This document shows, piece after piece, positions 55,218-64,000 of a stretch of DNA of 64,000 nucleotides. Each line of letters begins with the position of its first letter. Position 1 is the first letter of the stretch. The translations under genes and the position numbers were made by a program. Source of the stretch: Batrachochytrium dendrobatidis JAM81 (taxonomy: Eukaryota > Chytridiomycota > Chytridiomycetes > Rhizophydiales); the NCBI RefSeq assembly GCF_000203795.2, contig NW_006281109.1:72001-136000 (forward strand). Direction: 5' to 3'. Under the pieces are notes generated by a model. That model had not been told where the DNA came from, searched no databases, and saw nothing but the letters and a program-made list of their open reading frames with translations.

Positions 55218-58200
55218 TCACACCGTATTACCATCTATAACCGTCATGGAATCAGCGATTAATGAGGCAGGACACGGTACTGCAGGTTCAATGTCGTGCA
55301 AATCCAAATCTTTGGATTGTTCATGTTGATTGTATGGACCCACGAGTTCTTGCTCAAGTAGATGTGGTACAGCAAAACTGTCATCGTGGTGCATCACCTT
55401 GGGCAAAGTTGGTAGTGGCTTTCCAGAGCGTGTTGCCATCGATATCGAAGGTGAAGATAGAGATGGAATGGGTGGTGGTGGACGGATAGGCGGAGACAGT
55501 ATTGCTGGTGTAGATGCAGCAGTAGTAACAGAAGGTGAAGACTGAGGCGTGGAAATAGGCACAGTAGATATGAATGGATTGAAAAGCACCTTTTCTCGAA
55601 CCGAGGCAGTGTTTGCTTGTGCAGTTCCGGAATTAGCATTGACAATATCTGCCGCCCATTCGGCAACACGTTTACCAATGGCTTTTGTCTGATTTGCTAC
55701 TCTTGCCTGTGCTTTGGGTAAAGGCGTTGACGCTGATGTAGGTTCCATCACTGATTCAACATCCATAAATGATTGCATCATAGGTGTAGTACGACCCTGT
55801 TTATGAGAGTGCGATGGATCTGTACCAGCATTGGTAGAAACTGAATCTGACTGGCCAGTGGGTACCGACAAAACCATATGACCAGAAGTCGAGTCTGGTA
55901 TTTGTTCAGTCGAATGCAAAGACGAAGATGGCGATCCCTCAAAAATTTCAAGCTTGGATTGATGATCTTCATAAATCGTAATCACCCGAATAAGTCGACT
56001 TAAAATCAATTGCAACTCATCCTCATCCGAGCTTTCCACCAATTGTTCCTCATCAGCTGCACGTACAAGTATCTTATTTTGAGAATGAAGAATTCCAAGA
56101 GCAGTTCGGACTTCAGACAAGGTCAGAATATCTACATGAGCATGTTCATACTCGGCAATCACACTCGAAACTTCCTCTAGTCGCTCTTCTAAAAGTTCGC
56201 GACGCTGATCATCGGTAGCAAACCCAATAGATACTACTTCACCTCCACCAATTTTTTGAAAGTATTTCATCTTGGTTCGCATCCACTTGTAAAAATCTTG
56301 TTTTCGTTTCATGGACGATTCGAGTCTTGCTCGTTGAACAAGCTCATTGGTATGCGACTGCATCATACGTATATCAGAGTCAGAAAGAAGGGGCTCAATT
56401 TGTCTAGGTGCGACAGCCATGTCCTCATTCCATCTAAACAGGTCATTATCAAAAGGCCGATATCCAGGAGGCACATCGTCCAAATTAGGTGATAGAGTTT
56501 GAAATGTATTGGCCACCATATATGAAGGATCTCTTAAAAATGGAGTTGCTTCTTTTGTAAATCGAAGTTTGGATCTGTTTAGCTTGGCTTTAATAGATTC
56601 GTCAAAAAACAAAATCTCGTAGTCGTTGTCAGGTCTTTCCACTCTGTCAAGAATAAATTGAGCAAAAGCTTGTGTTTCAATGACTTGAGACATAAAGGCT
56701 CGGGTTTCGGTATCAAAGTCGGAAAGAAATTCTTGCTTGTGGAACCAGTCTTCGCCATTGAGTTCCAGGGGGTTTATATCTGTTTGATCAGGTCCCTGTT
56801 TAGCATTGCGATTGGATCCATTCAATGCCATCTTTATTCGCGACATGCCCGATCCAGACTTGAAAAGTCCGCCAAGATGGTTGCGATAGGTTTTCAACAA
56901 CGAGGTGAACATTCTAAAAAAGTCATATCTGATTTTCTCTTCGCTAAAAACAATGCCACAAGGATGCGCATCTGTCAATGCAATACATCCAGAATGTATT
57001 TGAATATGGCAGCATTCGCACATGAAAACTTTATGTAGTTTGATGTCGAGGTTTTTGCGACACATACGACACACGGGAACTTCGTTTGTGCGAACAGTTT
57101 CACGACGAGATAACATCAAGGCTGAATTGATACTGCTGTGACGACGATCACGGGTGTCAAAATTCATGTAGGAGGGAGTGGTTGCAATAGTGCTTCCTGC
57201 AGTACTTCCTCCACCCATCCGTCTACCGCCAAGTGTAAACCTCCCCGCGTTGTTTCGTGTATCCATACTTACTTCTGATCGAGTATAATCGTCAGAAGAT
57301 TGCGAGTCAAGTCCAAACCGATCAGCCAACTCTTCCACATCTTCAAACTTGGACGCATTATGAGATACCGTTTCAACCTCATGCGATGAGCCACAACTAC
57401 TATGCATATTGGACCCGGTATCAGACATCTCAATATCAGCTATACGGTCAAGCGCAACGGGTTGTGTTGTTGGCGACAGAATCGGAATCAGCTCATGAAA
57501 GATATGGCCCTCTTTCAACATGACCTGTATTGGCGGTGAATGAATTGTACTGTCGTAAGGGCAAATTCCATTCATACCACCACGCAGTTCATCATGCTGT
57601 GAAAATGAAACATTCAAGGGTGACTCGACATCCTTTTGCAAGTTGGACGGAAGAGATTGCGAGCTGACGGTGTTGTTGGTGTATATGTTTACGCATGGAG
57701 TCGGAGTTGGAGAAATGATCGCTGGTGATGTGGCATCATTGGTATCTCCCACAGACACAGAACTATTTATATCACTCACAGAGGGCTGTCCGCCCCAAAA
57801 CCGAGCGAGCATGTTTTTTCGTGGACTCGTAGAACCACCGCCAAACGAAAGTCCCCGATTTGTAGATGTTGACCTTGAAGGAAAATCTGGACCGGCAGAT
57901 GAAGGACGTTGACGAAGAATTTCTGGTCCAGTAGAAGAGGGTCGAAGTCGTGATCGAAACTGGGTTTGCTCTCCCTGTGATATATTAAAACTCCCAAACA
58001 AAGATTCCAATCCTGGAAGCTTGGCATCATTTTCTGTAGTTTTTTTTTGTTCTGTACGACTCGGTGACCACCACGAAAATCCTTTAGATTGAGTCCGCTC
58101 CTCATTGTGTTTCAAAGATGTATTGCTACGACTCTCGGATCCAGCTACAGAAGGTTTTAAATTAGCTGTATCTTGTATGGGCTGTTGAGTATTTGACAAT

Positions 58201-60943
58201 GCATGAGATGACGGCTGCTTTAAAGATGATTCGACATTGATATCACCACTCTCGTTTGACCAGTTTAATACGTCATCAGAATCGACAGCATCTCCATCCG
58301 AATGAGGGCGAGAAGGCGTTCTGTGTGGATTATCTGGTGACAAACTATCTGTGCTTGGTCTTGATGCGTTTGATGCGTGAGTCGAAACATAATCTCTAAT
58401 CGCTGCAATGGAGTCACTCTCTTGTATGGTGGAATCGGTATATGCAAAATTATTTTTCTGGCAATTACGATGAGTATCGGCAGAAAATGAATCATATGGC
58501 AATCCAAAAAATGAATTCTGTGCCATAAAGGACTGGCTTGATAAATCACCATTGGATGCAATGTTATTAAACGATTGAGATGCTCCAATGGCAATGTTTT
58601 GGTTTTGCAATGCATTGGAATGGTATGATGGAACAGCAAAATTACCGCGAGTCCGATTAGGCGAAATGTTTGAACGCATTGGCGAGTTGGATTTGGCTTG
58701 AAGAAAATCGTTGCTAAATTTTGTATACATTGATTTAGGAATATCTTGAACTTTTCGTAATCCAATAAGCGAGTCTCCAGTTAAAACCACTTGCTGTTGG
58801 TTTGGAAATGCTTGTTGCATAGTAAGTGGAATCCCATGTCGTTGTTTCAATGCTTCTGCACAATCTGGGCTGCCACGACCAGGTGTTTGTGAAAAAAACA
58901 TGGCTGCATGCTTTTCAAGCCGGGCAATAAGCTTGCGTCGCTCACGAGTAGGTAACCCAACAATCGGATGCGAAAGATCAATCATGTCATTGTCAAGATC
59001 CACCACACTCGCATCAGATGGTCTCCATTCCTGCTCAACAAACTTGCCAAAGTATTTGCGATGTACACCAACAATATACGGCATAGGTGCTTGCAAGTAA
59101 CTAATCAGTCGAGATGGCAAAACAGGAATCAAAATATGATGCCAGTACAGCGGAAATAGCAAATGGCAAAATGCCTCGGATGCAAGATTTAGCATAGAAT
59201 AATGAGACGACAAAAAAATCACTTTGCGCTCAGTCAAAATAAGCTCAAAGGCAAGAATGATATGATGCAACGACATGGCACAAAAAATGGGATACATGGA
59301 AAACTTGTAGTATTTTATGTAGCGACATGTTGAAATGTTAGCATTTCGTGTATGCTACATTAAACAAAGCCTAGCAATTACAAAAAAAGCTGCATAGGAA
59401 CCATCATATTCACATACGTTTTTCAAAGTCGGGATGGTATTTACTGGAGGGCGTGAGCAATGCAACTGCTGGTCACCAATATTGATTACAATCTCTAGTT
59501 TTCCAGGTGGTGGTAAAGGAATCTCATGAATAATATTCACAATACATCGCTCAAGAGGAATATATCCGTGCAAGCTATCCGCGTTTCGAACCATGCGTAC
59601 AAGTTCACAAAGCCAATCTTTAAGAATGTTATACCATGGCCAATGACTTAACAGTCCCAAACATCGAGGAACGTATACATGTTCGAGATTTGCAAGAATG
59701 GTTTGCTTCAAAGGCGTTAATAGCTCTTCGTATATGCATACTTTTTCTTCTTCGGCTGCTTCTAGTTCACGCCTTTCGTTTAAATCAACGCTGTCATTAA
59801 CATACTCTTGTAATAATCTCAACTTTTCTTTGTGAAATTCAAGTTGAGATTTTACGTGTTGCACATATTCAATATCACTCTCGGCCTAAACCATCCACGT
59901 AAGCAATGCATTAGCAAATAGTCTATACAAAAGCAGTTGTTTGTGAACCACAACATAAACCCACCAAATTGTTTTCCTCCCATTCAGATATAAGAGACTG
60001 TAATTGGACTCGTATCTCTTCAGAAGGCTTCTCGTATATAATGATACATGTACCATAGCATTTAGCCCCATTTTCTTCTGTGATTATCTACAATATTATA
60101 AAGTTAAAGATCATTCAAACACAACCTGGCTTTACTTGGCAGAAATTTACATGCATTTGAGATGAAGTTTAAAACCACTTGAAAAACAAAATCTGTTCCA
60201 ACATTCAATCTTAATACTTACAAAGCTATGAAAAGTATCAGGAGGCCGCTGAGATTCGTCATACACAAGCGTCAAATCATTTGGAAAACAAAACTAGCAC
60301 ATTTAACAAGTTAAAATTAATATCAATTGGTTAAAACGAATCTCAATGATACTGCATTTCGAACAAATAAACTTGTAATACCATGGGCACATAAGCAGGG
60401 AACTTTTCTGTATCAGACCAATCTTGCTTGGGGTACCGTTGAATAGTTTCTGCCTGAAAATGATACTTTAATGGATGGACTTGTTTTCCATCGACGCCTA
60501 TTGCCATTAGTTTATTTTGTCAAGACAATAGAAAGCAAAGCGTGCCCATATTAAATGAATTGTAAGCGTATTAATGGAAAGTTGGAGAATGGCAAGATTA
60601 GTAAAAGTTGTTCAATGGATTTGGTTGTTCATCAATGTCAGGGTTAGGTCTTGCTATACATCAAGCAAGCAGAATTCAAAGATATTCTACCATTGGGCTC
60701 TTTGGGCTTATCACAACACGAAGTATTCCCAGTGTTTGCTTCTTTGATTAATTGAGCAGGACTTTTGACTTCAATCACCGATAAGTCGATTAGTGACCCA
60801 TTGGTGTCGCATATTACCGGAAGACGTCTATCTATTAGACTTTTAGAGTGGTCCAGTCCAGCCTGAAAGAAATAATCAACAAAGCGTCCAAGGGCTGGCC
60901 GTGAGCTTTCCTCTGTCGAGTCTGGTAGCTGCGAGTCCTCCAT
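55218..60943 (-). CDS. Large DENN-domain protein with a C1 zinc finger
   Basis: Six exons (60943-60691, 60497-60382, 60293-60222, 60087-59965, 59885-59418, 59303-55218) join in phase to 1705 residues. RFVDYFFQAGLDHSK opens a tripartite DENN module. The central part has FELILTERKVIFLSSHYSML and LFPLYWHHILIPVLP, and PYIVGVHRKYF closes it. A long Ser-rich linker (about 540-1050) follows. Then comes a C1-type finger with VCRMCRKN, FMCECCHIQIHSGC and AHPCG, and a dDENN-like region (QAFAQFILDRVE, FFDESIKAKLNR). The tail holds charged helices (RRELLEERLEEVSSVIAEYEH) and Pro-rich sequence. DENN proteins are Rab GEFs; the target Rab cannot be read from sequence. The finger could bind diacylglycerol or protein. 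The last exon alone is 4.1 kb, unusual for this intron-rich window. Confidence 0.92.
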
Positions 60944-61479
60944 TAAATAAATACCAACAAAAAGTAATGAATAGACAAAGTAGATACTATCGATATATGT
61001 TCAAGTTCTGGTTGATATAATAAATATCATCAAACTCGAGTCAAACTATTTTGAATTCAAAACTCGACAAGAATCAGATTTGATATCAAAACTTGTGCTA
61101 TTCCCTAGTCTTTATTTTCAAAACAATATCTTGAACATTCACTATACAATCAGCAAAACTAATTTATAAACGCATTATTAATGCGAGTCGTCACATTTGT
61201 ATTTATATTCTCAAAGTGGTCTGTATTGCTATCTCGTTGCTTTCAGAGCAAGATTTGCAACTGTTGGAAACTTGAATCAACTCATATCTGCCAATAATTT
61301 CACTGCTATTGCCCATTTGTATTGAGTTTATTTACAAGAGTACATGCATGACATACAACTTGAAAAGCACAATAGGTGATATTATGCAACATATTACTAC
61401 TTTCCACGAGGCAGTCTGTTCCGAGTCGGATAGTTCTAGTGCTATGCCATGTAAAGACGTTGAAGATTATACAAGTTGT
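60944..61479. other. DENN gene upstream region, no gene seen
   Basis: Contains the DENN promoter and AT-rich DNA. The plus-strand frame 61309-61584 starts here, but it lies across the diverged element remnant that follows and shows no domain. Confidence 0.4.
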
Positions 61480-61770
61480 GGATGTGGCTTACATTTGTTG
61501 TGGTATAAATGCTCAAACTGGTGGCTTGACCAAACAATTTTTGCATGCTTGGATAATCTCAACAAGCTCGTACAGCTTGATTGAAGCATTGCAACATTTG
61601 AACTTGATAACTGGATTGTAAAGGATGAATCTGGTGATTGTACAATGTATGGCTATTCCAAAAGGAAAGGAAATGGTGAGCATCATGATGGTCATTGTGT
61701 CTGGAAAAGAATCGAAAATGTCAAGCCAATTTATAAAAGCATTAAATATCCAACTATTGCTCTTGGTGAT
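61480..61770 (-). mobile_element. Diverged, end-less remnant of the TIR element family (copy J)
   Basis: Read on the minus strand, 61760-61500 aligns by eye with the inner halves of copies D and G: AGCAATAGTTGGATATT (G: ACAATAGTTGAATATTCG), then ACAATGACCATCATGATG, then the word CATACATTGTACAATCACCAG (G: CATTGTACGATCGCCAG; D: CATTGTAGTCACCAG). No terminal repeats flank it. The minus frame 61824-61513 is open for 103 codons through this region, so it may preserve more of the upstream nuclease sequence than the other copies; I could not recognise a RuvC motif in it. Confidence 0.45.
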
Positions 61771-61997
61771 GTTCTTTTGCAAATATTGATAGATTGTCTG
61801 TTGATTAAATGGTAGGATACACAAACAATAGACACTCTTGATTAAATATAGGGCAACGTCACTCTTTTGGTCTTGGCATGATCTTTAGAGTTTTTGGTTT
61901 GTAAAATTGTGCGATTGGTTTAGGTTAATGTAGACTATGTAGTGAAACTCTTGTTTTTGAAATGCTGCAATGGTTGCTTGTTTGTGGTTTGAATGTT

Positions 61998-62433
61998 TTT
62001 ACAACCATATCCACATAGAATGATACTTTTCGGTATTGATCTTGTAATGATTGTCTTGGAATAAACAATCGTTACATGTTCGTTATTGGAAATTGATTAC
62101 TTTTATTGAAACTCTGCTGTACTCTAATACCAGATACGTTTGCGCTCTAACTCGGGAAAACAAAGATCGCACGTCTCAGGAATGCAACTCACATACCAGT
62201 CACCCAGTATTTGGAAAAAAAGGGAAGTTGCAGGTTGAAAAGATGTCAAGGATGTGGAATGTATTGGAACAGAAATGTAAACATTCGCTCTATATTTTTG
62301 TGCAAGAATGAGCATGGAGATTAATGAGTTCAAAAAACAATATTGTTCAGTAAGATTGGCACCAATCAAACATGACTGTTATTATGTATTCCGACTTATT
62401 TAGTGTTTCATTTTACGTGAATACAGCTATAAA
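61998..62433 (+). mobile_element. TIR element copy I with a CGMYWNR remnant
   Basis: The left end TTACAACCATATCCACATAG (about 61999) is diverged, while the right end TTTCATTTTACGTGAATACA (about 62406-62425) is close to consensus. The interior keeps the sequence encoding RCQGCGMYWNRNVN at about 62246-62290 in a frame different from the annotated open one. It is the second copy to retain the Cys-x-x-Cys plus WNR signature. It ends about 65 bp upstream of the start codon of the CUE-domain gene. Confidence 0.75.
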
Positions 62434-62497
62434 ATATAACGAAATTGAATTGAAATAAACATTTTTTGCGCTCATTCCTCTTGCCTATTGACTAAAC

Positions 62498-63383
62498 ATG
62501 GCAGATGCCAAAATGATTATACTAGAAACCATCTTTTCTGATGTTGATCCGTCTATTATTGAATCCACACTGACTGCTCACGATGGTGACTTGCTAGAGG
62601 TACTTGATGTCATTTTTTTACTGTTGGCTATTTCACTATTCTCAAATCCATAGCTACTGATACTTACTATGACTCTAGACTCAAGCATATTTGGAAAAAT
62701 ACTTTACTTCAAATAAAGCTGCTGCTGCTGCACTTGGACCTAGAAATCAGACATTCCAAGAGTCGACAATGGTTGACTCTATACAGATAAACACGCTTGC
62801 TTCTCATTTTCCAACCATTGACCCTAGCGTGCTGAAATCTGTTTTAGACGTGTTTAATAACAATATGGACGAGGCATATACATATCTGGAAGAAAAGGGG
62901 CATGCTATGCATTATCGTAAAATAGCTCAAACTTTGACTGATCAGCCCGAATCTGACTTGAATGTTGATACTAGTCAGCAGATTCAAAGCCATGATGCTT
63001 CCACAAGCAGCACTTCGCTTGAAACTGAGCCATTACCTCCATATACTTCTGTATCAGACATTCTGTTAAAAGAATTATCTGAAAACCCTTTTTCCGATCC
63101 TGTTTTAGAACCCACTTTTGCTTTGACCACAGCTCAAGAATCTAGAACTTCAATTCCACCCCCACTTCCACCAAGAACACGCCATATTGATTCGTCTATA
63201 AATCAAACGCAGCTTGCTCAACAGAATATTCAGCTTGATTGCAATAATATAGCGAATGCTCATGTCCAATTTTCTGAATTTTCTAATCAGCCAGCATCTG
63301 CACAAACACCCGTCTCGCCACCTCGTGGAATAGCTGCATTTTCTCCTAGTCAAATATCTGGCTGGGAAAACACTGCCTGGTAA
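62498..63383 (+). CDS. Tandem CUE/UBA-domain adaptor protein
   Basis: Exons 62498-62599 and 62679-63383 join in phase to 268 residues. Two CUE/UBA-like three-helix modules are visible: residues 5-50 (MIILETIFSDVDPSIIEST, interrupted by the intron, then AYLEKYF) and about 75-115 (INTLASHFPTIDPSVLKSV, then MDEAYTYLEEKG). The rest is disordered, with an SH3-type proline motif SIPPPLPPRTRH near 195 and the end SQISGWENTAW. Such proteins bind ubiquitin and link it to trafficking or ER functions; the specific role is not recognisable. Confidence 0.75.
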
Positions 63384-63670
63384 ATTATAAACTCGAGTAA
63401 ACTTGATCCAATGTTTAAAATCAGTGTTGTTCAATAAAAATAAGGCAGCGGATTAAATATCCATCAACTACCGCACTTTATTATTCAGTAGATGCATTTG
63501 GTTATAGATCTCCGAGTTCCGGCTAGATTCCAGTTCAAAGCTCGCGGTTCATTCGCGACTTCTTTCATTGGGTGTTTTTACTTTGAAACTCGAAAAGAGA
63601 ACTCGTCACTATTTAAAAGATACTTTAGTAGCCTTCAACAAGGTATTCTAATAGACACTAGCGTGCACGA
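63384..63670. other. Intergenic before the last partial gene
   Basis: 287 bp containing the 3' flank of the CUE gene and the promoter of the gene starting at 63671. The frame at 63492-63674 just upstream is short and unsupported. Confidence 0.4.
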
Positions 63671-64000
63671 ATGATGCAAGAGCCAATCCCTGCAACTTCA
63701 GCAGACGAGGTGCAGATTCTTTCACCATTAAATATTGTCACCACAGAGTCTGAAGTCTCTCCACATGTAGTTCAAACCATTGATGGTCCTATTCCAAACT
63801 CAAAGTCAAACTCAGATATCACTCCACGCAAACTGTCTATAACTCAACAATATCTAGTTTCTTCAAGTTCCGACCGTCCATTCAGCAGCAAGAGTGTGGT
63901 TTCTCGTGACCGTGCTAAATCTAGCGATATAAGCACATCCAATATGGACGAGAAACTTACTAATGAGTTGAAACTTCGACTTTTTACTATTTCTAGCAAG
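63671..64000 (+). CDS. N-terminal part of an unidentified protein, cut by the window end
   Basis: ATGATG at 63671 opens 110 codons with no stop to the window edge. The start MMQEPIPATSADEVQI is followed by Ser/Thr/Pro-rich sequence (QYLVSSSSDRPFSSKSVVSR) and ends at KLTNELKLRLFTISSK, which looks like the start of a helix. No domain is recognisable. Codon use and composition resemble the disordered N-termini of neighbouring genes, which supports a real protein. Either Met could be the start. Confidence 0.6.
   Translation, partial: MMQEPIPATSADEVQILSPLNIVTTESEVSPHVVQTIDGPIPNSKSNSDITPRKLSITQQYLVSSSSDRPFSSKSVVSRDRAKSSDISTSNMDEKLTNELKLRLFTISSK

Noticed and set aside
55262..55545. Plus-strand frames inside the DENN gene
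   Set aside because: They lie antisense to a 1362-codon exon with clear domains.
1..64000. CRISPR arrays, rRNA genes, operons or ribosome binding sites
   Set aside because: No spaced direct repeats or rRNA sequence were seen. The intron structure shows a eukaryote, so bacterial signals do not apply.

Overview
The window is fungal and almost certainly from a chytrid of the genus Batrachochytrium; I cannot separate B. dendrobatidis from B. salamandrivorans. The evidence is: AT-rich DNA with many short spliceosomal introns (GTAAGT/GTATGT donors, TACTAAC-like branch points); a secreted lineage-type protein (6944-7921) and two secreted A1 aspartyl proteases of the kind expanded in these amphibian-skin fungi; decayed Crinkler (CRN) genes; and CCDC61/VFL3, a basal-body gene that fits a flagellated zoospore. 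Most gene models below were built by hand. Each intron-containing model keeps a continuous reading phase across its joins.

Layout. 1-6.9 kb is gene-poor. It holds a broken kinase-type CRN gene and two broken NTPase-type CRN genes, tail to tail in a large inverted repeat, followed by about 2 kb of odd word-rich noncoding DNA. 6.9-24 kb carries secreted or surface-facing genes (lineage-type secreted protein, two aspartyl proteases, a 7-TM receptor-like protein) mixed with signalling genes (YANK/STK32 kinase, Gyp7/TBC1D15 RabGAP). 25-32 kb is a tandem pair of OPT oligopeptide transporters. With the proteases they make a plausible protein-degradation and peptide-uptake set. 32-64 kb is mostly housekeeping: CCDC61/VFL3, a membrane protein, a patatin-type triacylglycerol lipase, CMS1, mitochondrial CGFS glutaredoxin, a NYN-domain RNA-processing protein, a GPI-type wall protein, D-lactate dehydrogenase, proteasome phosphatase UBLCP1, a kinesin-14, UBE2W, a giant DENN-C1 protein, a tandem CUE protein and the start of a further gene.

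The least expected feature is a dispersed short-element family with terminal inverted repeats near TTACAGCCGTATTCACGTAA, seen at about ten places on both strands. The longest copy (24728-25396) keeps the end of a decayed ORF with a zinc-finger-like Cys followed by the motif WNRDINSALNI. This resembles the C-terminal RuvC-III region of TnpB/Fanzor RNA-guided nucleases, which are known from chytrids. The copies look like miniature derivatives of a Fanzor-carrying transposon. All copies here are broken, so the window shows a relic family, not an active nuclease.
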